This document shows positions 1 through 7,390 of a stretch of DNA of 17,027 nt, piece by piece. A model generated the notes under the pieces. That model ran no database searches. It had not been told where the DNA came from and was given only the letters and a program-made list of their open reading frames with translations. The translations under genes and the position numbers were made by a program. Origin of the DNA: Bacteroidales bacterium (lineage in GTDB: Bacteria; Bacteroidota; Bacteroidia; Bacteroidales; Paludibacteraceae); the NCBI GenBank assembly GCA_900769555.1, contig CAAGHA010000185.1, forward strand, positions 1 to 17,027. Direction: 5' to 3'. Numbering within the stretch: the stretch's first letter is position 1; every line of letters starts with the position of its first letter.

Positions 1-408
1 ATTAAGTTACCTGGTAATTTAACAGAATTAGGGGAATCTGCTTTTTATAGTTCAGGCTTGAATACAATAACAATTCCTGAAAGTATAACAACTATTTCCC
101 AATCACTTTTTTTCGGTTGCGCAAATTTGGAGCAAGTGAATCTTCATGAAAATATTCAAGAAATACATGCCTCCGCTTTTGAAGATTGTACTGCTCTAAA
201 ATCCATTAAGTTACCTGGTAATTTAACAGAATTAGGGGAATCTGCTTTTTATAGTTCAGGCTTGAATACAATAACAATTCCTGAAAGTATAACAACTATT
301 TCCAAATCACTTTTTTTCGGTTGCAAAAATTTGGAGCAAGTGAATCTTCATGAAAATATTCAAGAAATACATGCCTCCGCTTTTGAAGATTGTACTGCTC
401 TTGAATCC
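1..408 (+). repeat. Tandem 204-bp duplication inside the BspA-like gene
   Basis: Bases 1-204 and 205-408 are the same 68-codon unit (about three leucine-rich repeats) and differ at only 5 positions: one in the ISQSL/ISKSL codon, two in CANLEQ/CKNLEQ and two in LKSIK/LESIK. The next unit, from 409, starts with the same motif but diverges quickly. Further copies may lie to the left of the window. This is a recent in-frame expansion, probably by recombination or slippage. Confidence 0.93.
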
Positions 409-2469
409 ATTAAGTTACCTGATAATTTAACTAAAATAGGAGATTCTGCATTTCGAAGATGCTCCAAATTGAAAGATATTGTCATTCCGAATAAAGTCAA
501 TAAAATTGCTAATGCTGCATTCATGGAATGCTCCGGTTTGAAGAATATCTCAGTTCCCGAGGGGGTCTCTATAATTGACACGTTGGTTTATGCCTATTGC
601 AAAGGGTTGACAGATGTCACAATCCCTGATCATGTGACCAAATTAGAAAGTATGGTTTTTTATTATTGTTATGGATTGGAAAAACTGATAATCTCGCAAT
701 CTGTAACATCGATGGGAGAATTGTTATTAAAAAATTGTTCTCGTTTAAAACAGATAGAATGTCATAATCCGATTCCTCCTCAAGTCTTTCCCAATACCTT
801 TGAGTCTGTGAATAGATCAATACCGATTTATGTTCCAAAGGATAAAATTGAAGATTACAAAAAAGCAGAAGGATGGAAGGAGTTTTTAAATTTCTTACCC
901 ATTATATGGGTCGTTGACAGCATATATTATGAATTTGATGACGAAACAATGTCTGCAACTGTCATACCGGGACACATTCCCTATTCCGGCTCCATTAACA
1001 TTCCTCCTACAGTTATTCATAAAGGGAAAGAGTATGTGGTAAATACTATTGCTGCTCGGGCTTTCTACAATAGTAGATTTTTAACTTCCGTAACGATTCC
1101 TAATAGCATTGATTCTATCGGTACTTCTGCGTTCTCGGGTTGTGTCAACCTAAAAGAATTAACTTTGCCGGATTCTTTGGGAAAAATTGCAGATTCTCTT
1201 TGTCGAGGATGTCCTAAGTTGGAAGAAATCACTATTCCTCACAGTGTGACCGAAATTGGAGTAAGGGCTTTTCAAAATTGTTCTAAATTGAAAATGGTTG
1301 AAATTTCAAATGGTGTTAGAAGAATCAATCGTTGTGCATTCCAAAAATGCATTTCTCTTATTGAGTTAGATATTCCGTATGGGGTAGAACTATTGGAGGA
1401 TTCCTCTTTTATAGAATGTATTTCGCTAAAAAAACTCACTATTGCGGAAAGTGTAACACATATCAAAGATTATGTTTTTGCAATGTGTCCTTCGTTGGAT
1501 ACTCTTTCTATTCCAAATAATGTAAACTCTATTGGTAATTCTGCTTTTGAATTGTGTACAGGATTAAAAAGTATCTCTCTTCCGGAAACCTTGGATAGCA
1601 TTGGGAATAAATCGTTTAACAAATGTTATGCATTATGTGGAATTTCTATCCCTGATAGTGTCAGATTTATCGGTCAGTATGCCTTTTCTTCTTGTTTTGG
1701 GTTGAGGGAGATAACTATTCCTGAGGGTATAGCAAAAATCGAAAAAGGAACGTTCTATCTGTGTGATAGTTTAAGAAGTATCTCTTTCCCTTCTACATTG
1801 CGAGAAATCGGCGATAGTGCATTTTTTGATTGTCATGCATTGGAAAGTTTAACTCTCAACGATAGTCTGGAGAAAATAGGAAAGGAGGCATTCAAGTATT
1901 GTGTAGAATTAAAAAAGATTACAAATTTAAATGCCACAATTCCGGACTTGGCAATTAATGTATTTAGTTATACGGATAAGACTATTCCGGTCTATGTTCT
2001 AATGAATAATTTCGATGATTATAAAAAAAATAATCGGTGGAGTTCTTTTGAGAATATTATTGGTTGTTATCGTTTGGAACTTACTTGTGAAGATTCGATG
2101 GGAAGTGTAAATGGTAGTGGTTATCATCCGGCAGGTTCGCAGGTGGTTATTTCCGCAATTGCGAATCCGGATTATGTGTTTGACATGTGGGAGGATGAAT
2201 GTACCGATAGTGTTCGTACGATTTCTTTAACGGCAGACTTAACCTTAAAAGCTCAATTTAAAAGCTCTTCAACAACGGTAAATACGCATTATTGTCAGTC
2301 GAACGAGGTCAGAATTTATGTAATGGATAATCGCATTGTCGTAGAAGAAACAGACGAGTATGCAATCTATTCTTTAAATGGAATAAAAATAAATAAAGCG
2401 GATAGACTTTTACCGGGTATTTACATTGTTATTGTGGGCAATAAGAGTCACAAAGTAATTATAAGGTAA
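1..2469 (+). CDS. BspA-like leucine-rich-repeat surface protein with T9SS tail, 5' partial
   Basis: The reading frame is open from base 1, so the N-terminus, and any signal peptide, lies outside the window. At least 822 residues are visible. Most of it is two blocks of about 23-residue BspA-type leucine-rich repeats (LRR_5 family; recurring I.IP..V..IG..AF..C..L). The blocks are separated near nt 780-1040 by a linker with the typical IPIYVPKDKIEDYKKAEGW segment. Near nt 2080-2260 comes a small domain like the divergent InlB B-repeat (GSGYHPAGSQVVISA...MWEDE). The last 60 or so residues (NRIVVEETDEYAIYSLNG...LLPGIYIVIVG...KVIIR) match a type A C-terminal sorting domain of the type IX secretion system, so export across the outer membrane and anchoring on the surface are inferred. 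Known BspA relatives bind host proteins or other bacteria; the ligand here is unknown. Bases 1-408 are two nearly identical 204-bp units. Confidence 0.9.
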   Translation: MKLPGNLTELGESAFYSSGLNTITIPESITTISQSLFFGCANLEQVNLHENIQEIHASAFEDCTALKSIKLPGNLTELGESAFYSSGLNTITIPESITTISKSLFFGCKNLEQVNLHENIQEIHASAFEDCTALESIKLPDNLTKIGDSAFRRCSKLKDIVIPNKVNKIANAAFMECSGLKNISVPEGVSIIDTLVYAYCKGLTDVTIPDHVTKLESMVFYYCYGLEKLIISQSVTSMGELLLKNCSRLKQIECHNPIPPQVFPNTFESVNRSIPIYVPKDKIEDYKKAEGWKEFLNFLPIIWVVDSIYYEFDDETMSATVIPGHIPYSGSINIPPTVIHKGKEYVVNTIAARAFYNSRFLTSVTIPNSIDSIGTSAFSGCVNLKELTLPDSLGKIADSLCRGCPKLEEITIPHSVTEIGVRAFQNCSKLKMVEISNGVRRINRCAFQKCISLIELDIPYGVELLEDSSFIECISLKKLTIAESVTHIKDYVFAMCPSLDTLSIPNNVNSIGNSAFELCTGLKSISLPETLDSIGNKSFNKCYALCGISIPDSVRFIGQYAFSSCFGLREITIPEGIAKIEKGTFYLCDSLRSISFPSTLREIGDSAFFDCHALESLTLNDSLEKIGKEAFKYCVELKKITNLNATIPDLAINVFSYTDKTIPVYVLMNNFDDYKKNNRWSSFENIIGCYRLELTCEDSMGSVNGSGYHPAGSQVVISAIANPDYVFDMWEDECTDSVRTISLTADLTLKAQFKSSSTTVNTHYCQSNEVRIYVMDNRIVVEETDEYAIYSLNGIKINKADRLLPGIYIVIVGNKSHKVIIR

Positions 2470-2478
2470 CGTCTATAG
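2461..2478 (+). repeat. Isolated repeat-end fragment over the BspA stop codon
   Basis: The last codons and stop of the BspA-like gene read ATAAGGTAACGTCTATAG. This resembles the left end of the repeat family seen at 11257 and 11593 (AAGGTAAGTTCTATAAATT). It may be a truncated end or the scar of an earlier insertion. Support is only about 15 bases of similarity. Confidence 0.35.
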
Positions 2479-2485
2479 ACTACAG

Positions 2486-2693
2486 TTACGCCAATTTTTA
2501 TAAATTAGGTTGAGATGCTTAAATAAAGTCTGTTTTGATTCGGTTAGTTCTATTGATAAAGGAGCAATGTAACTGAATGAATGGAAGCAAGATGATGAAT
2601 TCAAAAGCATCCGAAATGAAATTGTTAAATATAAAGAAAAAATCGTAATTTATAGAAGTTGCCTGAATTTGTAATTTATAGAAATTGCCGTAA
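2486..2693. mobile_element. MITE-like element, family 1, copy A
   Basis: The left end, TTACGCCAATTTTTATAAATT (2486 on), is the inverse of the right end at 2673-2693 with two mismatches. A second right-type end, AATTTATAGAAGTTGCC, sits at 2647-2663, as if two right ends are nested. The interior shares long stretches with the copies at 5566 and 11593: for example GAATTCAAAAGCATCCGAAA recurs near 11717, and a GAATGAAT(A/G)GAAGCAAGAT stretch recurs near 5653. No protein is encoded. It fills the gap between the convergent BspA-like and permease genes, where its end stem-loops may also help stop transcription. Confidence 0.65.
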
Positions 2694-2713
2694 AACGATG
2701 GAATTATTCTGAG

Positions 2714-3946
2714 TTATTGACCTCTATTTTTACTGTTGATGTATCTAGTTGGGAACCATGCAACCAAAAGACCTATCAATAAAATTGTTGCTAAAATCAA
2801 CAAGATATCCGGCATTTCCACCTGAACAGGGTAGGCATTGACAATAAAGGCATTTTCATTTGCACTATCACTGAGTTTTATGAATCCAAAGTACTGTTGC
2901 AATAAACAGAGTGTTACTCCGATGATTAGTCCGGCAACTGCTCCAACAATGGAAATTAACCACCCTTCAAGAAGGAATATTTGTTGTATCATTTTTTCTG
3001 TTGCCCCAAGATTGTGCAGAGTGATTATATCTTTCTCTTTTTCTATAATCAGCATGGTTAACGACCCTATTACATTGAAAACAGCAATCAGTAGAATAAA
3101 AATCAATATCAAAAAGGTAATCCATTTTTCAACTTTCATCATTTTATAAAAGTCTTCATGTTGTTCCTCTTTATTTTGAACATTGAAGCGTTCTCCCACT
3201 AAGTCTGCAATCTCTTTTTCGGCTTTTTTTACATCGGTTCCCTTTTTCAGTTTAAGTTCTATCGAGGTTACATCATCGTCATATCCAAACAACTCTTGAG
3301 CTGATGCCAAAGGAAGAAAAGTATATTTGCTATCCACCTCAATCTGCCCTGTTGCGTAAATTCCGGATAGATAGTAATGCTGAATATGAAAGGATTTTTC
3401 AGGGTTGGCTAAATTGACATTTGAATTATGGATGGGAGCATACAAAGAGATTGGCCGAATAAACTGACTACTTGATTCGATTTGATCTGCCAATGCTCCT
3501 CCAATCACAGCATAGGCTGTTCCTTCTTGTTCTACAACAAACTCACCCTCCATCATAATCGAATCGGAAGAGATCATCAAAACATAATTTGGAGCAACTC
3601 CTTTTATGGTTGTAGATGTCTGCCTCTCTTTATTTCTGATTAGTGCATTGTCTTCCAATACCGGACAATAATGCTCAATAAAATTCAGTGTTTTAACTGT
3701 TTGTAACTCTGACGTTTCTGGAGAAAAGGTTTTCCCGTCCACCAAAGAGATTTTCAAATCAGGATCAAAAACATTGAAGATTCCGGAAATAAGCTGTTGA
3801 AATCCATTGTAAACCGACAGTGTGCAAACTAACGCTATTGTTGCAATGCAAACACCTCCGGCGCATATTGTTGAAATCAAATTAATGATGTTATGCGTCT
3901 TTTTAGAAAAGAGATAGCGCAAAGCAATAAATAGCTGTAGTTTCAT
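2714..3946 (-). CDS. FtsX/LolE-like ABC transporter permease
   Basis: A 410-residue inner-membrane protein with the four-helix layout of the LolC/LolE/MacB (FtsX-like) class. There is one N-terminal membrane segment (about residues 19-45, INLISTICAGGVCIATIALV), then a large extracytoplasmic domain (about 46-270), then three C-terminal membrane segments (about 275-300, 329-353 and 380-399). The length fits LolC/E, which release lipoproteins from the inner membrane with the LolD ATPase; no ATPase is in the window, so the substrate is inferred only. The ATG lies two bases after the rbfA stop, so the two genes are almost certainly one operon with coupled translation. No Shine-Dalgarno is seen. 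The 3' flank holds a repeat element rather than a clear terminator. Confidence 0.88.
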   Translation of the reverse strand: MKLQLFIALRYLFSKKTHNIINLISTICAGGVCIATIALVCTLSVYNGFQQLISGIFNVFDPDLKISLVDGKTFSPETSELQTVKTLNFIEHYCPVLEDNALIRNKERQTSTTIKGVAPNYVLMISSDSIMMEGEFVVEQEGTAYAVIGGALADQIESSSQFIRPISLYAPIHNSNVNLANPEKSFHIQHYYLSGIYATGQIEVDSKYTFLPLASAQELFGYDDDVTSIELKLKKGTDVKKAEKEIADLVGERFNVQNKEEQHEDFYKMMKVEKWITFLILIFILLIAVFNVIGSLTMLIIEKEKDIITLHNLGATEKMIQQIFLLEGWLISIVGAVAGLIIGVTLCLLQQYFGFIKLSDSANENAFIVNAYPVQVEMPDILLILATILLIGLLVAWFPTRYINSKNRGQ

Positions 3947-3948
3947 TT

Positions 3949-4290
3949 TTATTTTGTTAAGCCCAACAATTTATCAATGTTTTCCAAATAATCAAGTGAG
4001 TCATCAATGAAGAAGGTTAATTCAGGCACTTGTCTCAATTGATTTTTTGTTCGCTGTGAGAGGTCATATCGCAATGACTTTGCACTTTTTTTGATAGTTT
4101 GCAGCATCTCATCTTTTTTATCTGCAGGGAAAATACTTAAACGAACTCTAGCAATACTTAGGTCTGCCGATACTGATACTGAAGTGACAGAAATCAAAAC
4201 ACCCCCTAATGTTTTGGTAAATTTTTGAAAGATGTCGCTAAGCTCTTTTTGAACCAAGCGATCTATTTTACTTTTTCTTGTAGATTCCAT
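3949..4290 (-). CDS. rbfA: 30S ribosome-binding factor A
   Basis: A 113-residue RbfA, a single type-II KH-like domain protein that binds the 30S subunit and helps mature the 5' end of 16S rRNA, notably in the cold. The N-terminal helix ESTRKSKIDRLVQKELSDIF and the end PELTFFIDDSLDYLENIDKLL are characteristic of the family. It is a little shorter than the roughly 130-residue enterobacterial protein because it lacks a C-terminal tail. It is the first gene of a leftward operon with the permease. Its promoter is probably the leftward TATCTTTG box in the palindrome at 4313-4330, which gives a leader of roughly 20-30 nt with no Shine-Dalgarno. Confidence 0.94.
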   Translation of the reverse strand: MESTRKSKIDRLVQKELSDIFQKFTKTLGGVLISVTSVSVSADLSIARVRLSIFPADKKDEMLQTIKKSAKSLRYDLSQRTKNQLRQVPELTFFIDDSLDYLENIDKLLGLTK

Positions 4291-4312
4291 TATGAACTTA
4301 TTTAATTATGAA

Positions 4313-4330
4313 TTATCTTTGCAAAGATAA
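4313..4330. promoter_or_regulatory. Palindromic divergent promoter core, rbfA / dprA
   Basis: TTATCTTTGCAAAGATAA is a perfect 18-bp palindrome. It holds a Bacteroidota -7 box (TAnnTTTG, here TATCTTTG) on each strand: 4314-4321 rightward and 4322-4329 leftward. The leftward box is well placed for rbfA (start 4290) and the rightward one for dprA (start 4399). A clear -33 TTTG was not found for either direction. The symmetry could also be an operator for a dimeric regulator. Confidence 0.6.
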
Positions 4331-4398
4331 CAAGTTTTTTTATAAAATGGAGTTTGCATTAAAAGCTAAGACTCTGTTTGTTTGCAAAATTTAATAAT

Positions 4399-5508
4399 AT
4401 GAAGGAATCTCAACTAAAATTTAAAATTGCCCTGTCTATGGTTCGCGGAGTGGGTCTGTCCACGTATAAACGATTAACAGAGATATTTGGTAATGAAGAA
4501 GAGGTTTTGAATGCTTCTGCTAAAAGTTTATCAAAACTTCCGGGAATTGGAGATGCGATTGTTGAGCAACTTAAACACCCCCAGTTATTGGAGCGAGCCA
4601 AAAAAGAATTGGATTATTTACGTAAAAGTAATGGGTTTGTTGTTCATTTTGACGATGAAGCGTTCCCTTATCGTTTAAAAGAGTGCGATGATCATCCAAT
4701 TTTTCTGTATGGGAAGGGTGAGATGCAGTGGGACGAACGTCGAGTGATTGGAATCGTTGGAACTAGGAAAATGACTCCTTATGGTAAAACACACTGCGAA
4801 GAGATCTTGACTCAATTAGCCAATAATCATCCGGATCTATTGGTTGTCAGTGGATTAGCTTATGGTGTAGATGCATGTGCTCACCGCAAAGCAATGGAAC
4901 TTGGATTGCAAACCATTGGTGTTGTGGGTCATGGATTGGATATGATTTATCCTGCATCTCATAAAGATTTAGCAACTAGAATGATGAACAAAGGGGGAAT
5001 ATTAACGGAGTTTCATTCTCACTCATTGGTTGATAGAAAAAATTTTGTCTCGAGAAACCGAATCATTGCCGGATTGTGTGATGTTGTACTTATTGTTGAA
5101 TCAGGGGAGAAGGGTGGTGCTCTATTGACGGCAGAATTTGGCAATTCTTATAATCGTGAGGTTTGTGCCATCCCCGGTCGGGTAGGCGACTCTTACTCAA
5201 AAGGGTGCAATAACTTAATAAAACGAAACGAAGCAGCCATGATTGAGAATGCTGAAGATATTGAAAAGCTAATGAATTGGGATACTAAGCAAGTCTTAAC
5301 CTCAGGAATGATGTATGATTTATTTCCTACCTTAAGCGAAGAGCAACAAAAGGTGGTGGATTACTTGAGGGAAAAAGGGAAATCTCAAATTAACATCATG
5401 ACCCGAGAGTTGAATTTTTCATATTCTACCCTCTCATCACTATTGTTTGAAATGGAAATGCAAGATTGGGTACTCTCTTACCCCGGTGGTATATATGATT
5501 TACGATAG
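4399..5508 (+). CDS. dprA: DNA-processing protein DprA
   Basis: A 369-residue DprA (Smf). It binds single-stranded DNA and loads RecA during natural transformation. An N-terminal helix-hairpin-helix/SAM-like region (about residues 5-75, with LSKLPGIGDAIVEQL) precedes the Rossmann-like core (about 116-295). The core shows VIGIVGTRKMTPYG, VVSGLAYGVDACAHRKAM, DRKNFVSRNRIIAGL and ESGEKGGALLTAEF. The C-terminus (about 305-369) is the winged-helix DML1-like domain. I chose the ATG at 4399; the frame extends to a TTG at 4378, but the added FAKFNN segment is not typical of the family. There is no Shine-Dalgarno. It diverges from rbfA. The 3' side runs straight into a repeat element, and no convincing terminator is visible. 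Confidence 0.94.
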   Translation: MKESQLKFKIALSMVRGVGLSTYKRLTEIFGNEEEVLNASAKSLSKLPGIGDAIVEQLKHPQLLERAKKELDYLRKSNGFVVHFDDEAFPYRLKECDDHPIFLYGKGEMQWDERRVIGIVGTRKMTPYGKTHCEEILTQLANNHPDLLVVSGLAYGVDACAHRKAMELGLQTIGVVGHGLDMIYPASHKDLATRMMNKGGILTEFHSHSLVDRKNFVSRNRIIAGLCDVVLIVESGEKGGALLTAEFGNSYNREVCAIPGRVGDSYSKGCNNLIKRNEAAMIENAEDIEKLMNWDTKQVLTSGMMYDLFPTLSEEQQKVVDYLREKGKSQINIMTRELNFSYSTLSSLLFEMEMQDWVLSYPGGIYDLR

Positions 5509-5565
5509 AGAAACCAAGGATGACGAGGATGAGGTAACCATAAACCTCTAGTTGAAAGAAACAAG

Positions 5566-5745
5566 AAAGGTAATTTCTATAAATTAGGTCGAGATGATTT
5601 TGAGGAGCATTTTGTTTAGGTTGATTCAAGGAACAATGCGATTAGCGTAAAAGAATGAATAGAAGCAAGATAAGTAAAATAAATCCCGAAGCATTTGAAA
5701 CGAATTTTAGAAATTATAAAAAAATTCTATTTTTGTTAGAAAATT
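5566..5745. mobile_element. MITE-like element, family 1, copy B (right end degenerate)
   Basis: The left end at 5566-5585 (AAAGGTAATTTCTATAAATT) and the following GGTCGAGATGATTTTGA closely match the copy at 11593. The middle (GAATGAATAGAAGCAAGATA, 5653-5672) matches copy A. The expected right end (AATTTATAGAAGTTGCC) cannot be found: similarity fades after about 5745, just before the start of the next gene. The exact right boundary is uncertain. Confidence 0.55.
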
Positions 5746-5762
5746 CAAAAACAAGTTCAATT

Positions 5763-6104
5763 ATGGCGACAATAAATGTATATGAATGTTATTACAAGGC
5801 AAATTTAGTAGCCAATGGAGTTCAAAGAAAAGCCGCATTGGTTATGCTTATTGCCACATCAGAAGAGGGGCACATTCGCTATGAAGCAGCCGTAACTTTT
5901 TTCCCTTTTAGTGACCCAACTGATTTTTCCATTACATACGATGCTTACTACAGCAAAATCTTGCACGATGATAAAGGAAGACGTTCGAAAAAAAGAGAGA
6001 AATTATTTCTTGATGATTTTCAAACAATTATCGACAATCTTGCAAAAGAAGCGGGAGGAGAGATTTATTGGAACGAAGCATTACTTGAGGCTCGATTTGC
6101 TTAG
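5763..6104 (+). CDS. Small protein of unknown function
   Basis: I do not recognise this family. From the ATG at 5763 the product is 113 residues, starting MATINVYECYYKANLVANG. It has no signal peptide or membrane segment. It looks like a compact alpha/beta cytoplasmic domain: a strand-rich first half (RKAALVMLIATSEEGHIRYEAAVTFFPF), then a basic stretch (DKGRRSKKREKLFLDDF) and an acidic C-terminal helix. The frame is open further upstream to an ATG at 5655, but those 36 codons fall in repeat copy B, and the peptide there (NRSKISKINPEAFE...) looks like translated repeat, so I prefer 5763. The stop codon TAG (6102-6104) is also the first bases of the palindromic repeat that follows. The gene is thus boxed in by two mobile-looking repeats. 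It may be a real lineage-specific gene; function unknown. Confidence 0.7.
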   Translation: MATINVYECYYKANLVANGVQRKAALVMLIATSEEGHIRYEAAVTFFPFSDPTDFSITYDAYYSKILHDDKGRRSKKREKLFLDDFQTIIDNLAKEAGGEIYWNEALLEARFA

Positions 6105-6298
6105 AAGCTGTTTGAATTTTATTGAAAATTGTAGTAAAGTTTCGCTTTATGTTTTTTTTCGGCATCTTTGAGATTTTTTTAACTTATTTTATTATTCTTT
6201 TATGATAATAGTCTGCTATTTATTGCAAAAGAATAATAAAAATAACCTTAAAAATTTCTCTCAAATATGCTCGAAATTAAATTCAGACAACTTCTTAA
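6102..6298. mobile_element. Palindromic MITE-like element, family 2
   Basis: The left end TAGAAGCTGTTTGAATTT (6102-6119) is the inverse of the right end AAATTCAGACAACTTCTTAA (6279-6298) with few mismatches. Moving inward the arms keep matching: CATCTTTGAGA near 6162 against the inverse of TCTCAAATATG near 6258-6268, and a perfect 13-bp stem TTATTATTCTTTT (6189-6201) with AAAAGAATAATAA (6227-6239). The transcript would be one long hairpin. The left arm has an extra insert of about 40 bp (about 6120-6160). No coding capacity. This explains most of the gap after the unknown gene; 6300-6480 shows nothing further that I can identify. Confidence 0.75.
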
Positions 6299-6486
6299 GT
6301 TTAAAGAATCAATAGAAAAAACTCGTTCATTGAAATTGTCGGGTATAAATTTCAGGTAGGTTCTATTTTGCGAAACTTTTAATTTCTAAAACCTCCTTTA
6401 ATCCGATTCTTTGCTTTTTCAACGATTTTTAACGAATTAATATTAATTATTTTTCAATTTCATTTCTATTTTTCAAGTCAGATTGT

Positions 6487-6494
6487 TAACTTTG
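6487..6494 (+). promoter_or_regulatory. -7 promoter box for the zapA cluster
   Basis: TAACTTTG fits the Bacteroidota TAnnTTTG -7 consensus, 17 bp before the first ATG (6512). The region upstream is T-rich (TTTTC runs around 6460-6475), but a clean TTTG -33 box is absent. The leader would be very short. Confidence 0.5.
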
Positions 6495-6511
6495 CGAAGA
6501 TTTTTGACGAA

Positions 6512-6814
6512 ATGGCGACTTTAAAGAAGCAAAATAAGATAGATCGACCCGAGTTCAAAGACAATGTAACAAGACTCATTATCAGTTACAATGACTTGAA
6601 AAGAGATCGAGAAGAATTATTGAGTCGCATTGATAGTTTAGAGAAAGAGGTTGCGCACTATAGCAATACTTCAAAAGAGTGGAAAGATAAATATGAAGCC
6701 TTGTTATTGGCGAAGACGATAGAGGCATCAAAAGAGGAGGTTGATCATGTGAGAAAAAGACTATCAAAATTGGAGCAAGAAATTGAATATTGTATTACAC
6801 TGTTAATTAAATAA
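6512..6814 (+). CDS. Small coiled-coil protein upstream of zapA
   Basis: A 100-residue, highly charged protein with no signal peptide or membrane segment. After a short basic start (ATLKKQNKIDR) it is almost wholly predicted helix with heptad-like spacing: about residues 33-51 (DREELLSRIDSLEKEVAHY) and 70-98 (IEASKEEVDHVRKRLSKLEQ...). Its stop is 8 bases before the zapA ATG, so they share a transcript. Small coiled-coil proteins that work with ZapA are known elsewhere: ZapB in enterobacteria, and ZauP, encoded just upstream of zapA in Caulobacter. Position and shape suggest an equivalent Z-ring cross-linker here. That role is inferred; I cannot show sequence homology. Confidence 0.8.
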   Translation: MATLKKQNKIDRPEFKDNVTRLIISYNDLKRDREELLSRIDSLEKEVAHYSNTSKEWKDKYEALLLAKTIEASKEEVDHVRKRLSKLEQEIEYCITLLIK

Positions 6815-6822
6815 TGGCGTAA

Positions 6823-7161
6823 ATGGATAAACAATCGGATGAACTCGAATTGAAAGCTGAAAAGCCTACCAAATCGGAGGAATTAAAAGGCAAGTATGCA
6901 ATCCGAGTTCAAGTTGGAGGGCATCCGATTGGTGTTAGAGTCACTTCAGAGGAAGAGTCATTTTGCAGAGAGGCGGCAGAATATGCAAACACATATTTCA
7001 ATGCCTATGTAGGAAAAGATTCGAGAGTAAATTTATGTTTGTCTTATTCTTTACTCTCAGTGGCAGAAGAGTTAATGCGTGCAAAGGCAGAATTAGAGAG
7101 TTTAAAACAGCAGATAAATGAGCTAAATGATGCAATTTCTCAAACATTATCCATTAAATAA
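6823..7161 (+). CDS. zapA: Cell division protein ZapA
   Basis: A 112-residue ZapA that binds FtsZ and cross-links protofilaments in the cytoplasmic Z-ring. The N-terminal globular part shows AIRVQVGGHPIGVRVTSEEE then FCREAAEYANTYFNAY, typical of the family. The C-terminus (about residues 70-108) is the long helix used for dimer and tetramer coiled coils (LSYSLLSVAEELMRAKAELE...). The first 25 residues form a charged, probably disordered extension. It follows the coiled-coil gene by 8 bases and has no Shine-Dalgarno. The next spacer holds a probable 6S RNA, followed by rny. Confidence 0.92.
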   Translation: MDKQSDELELKAEKPTKSEELKGKYAIRVQVGGHPIGVRVTSEEESFCREAAEYANTYFNAYVGKDSRVNLCLSYSLLSVAEELMRAKAELESLKQQINELNDAISQTLSIK

Positions 7162-7192
7162 GATTCAATTTTGTTTACTATTTTCTTTGAAT

Positions 7193-7367
7193 GAATTTCG
7201 AATATGTGCAGTTTATTGCACTTGGTTTGGTATGATTACAGTTGGGTTTATAACCCGTTGATTTTTATACAATTAAGCTTTGCGCTAACTCTAAAACGAT
7301 TTTCAACAGATAAGTAATGCTCCTTCGTCGATGAAGGAAAATACCTTCTAATTAAGTGTTGAAATTT
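7193..7367 (+). ncRNA. ssrS: Probable 6S RNA between zapA and rny
   Basis: This 229-base spacer can fold as one long interrupted rod, as 6S RNA does. Visible pairings from outside in: 7193-7201 with 7359-7367 (9 bp, two G-U); CACTT 7219-7223 with AAGTG 7354-7358; GGTTT 7224-7228 with 7340-7345; ATTAC 7235-7239 with GTAAT 7314-7318; GTTGA 7257-7261 with TCAAC 7303-7307. Small side hairpins are possible at 7206-7221, 7244-7256 and 7321-7338. 6S RNA mimics an open promoter and binds RNA polymerase holoenzyme. From memory, 6S RNA often sits between zapA and rny in Bacteroidota, which supports the call. Ends are estimated from the pairing, and no strong promoter box precedes it. A covariance-model search would settle it. 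Confidence 0.5.
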
Positions 7368-7390
7368 TACGTATCAAATTATTTAATAAC

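Noticed and set aside
1..408. Direct repeats considered as a possible CRISPR array
   Set aside because: The 204-bp units are adjacent, in frame and coding, with no short repeat-spacer pattern.
2838..3149. Plus-strand 103-codon frame within the permease gene
   Set aside because: Antisense to the conserved C-terminal membrane segments of the permease; no independent support.
5911..6171. Plus-strand 86-codon frame overlapping the unknown gene and running into the palindromic repeat
   Set aside because: It overlaps the better-supported 5763-6104 frame in another phase and ends inside the repeat.
7244..7256. GGGTTTATAACCC followed by T-rich DNA as a terminator for zapA
   Set aside because: The stem is only 5 bp with a 3-nt loop and the T run is interrupted; it fits better as part of the probable 6S fold.
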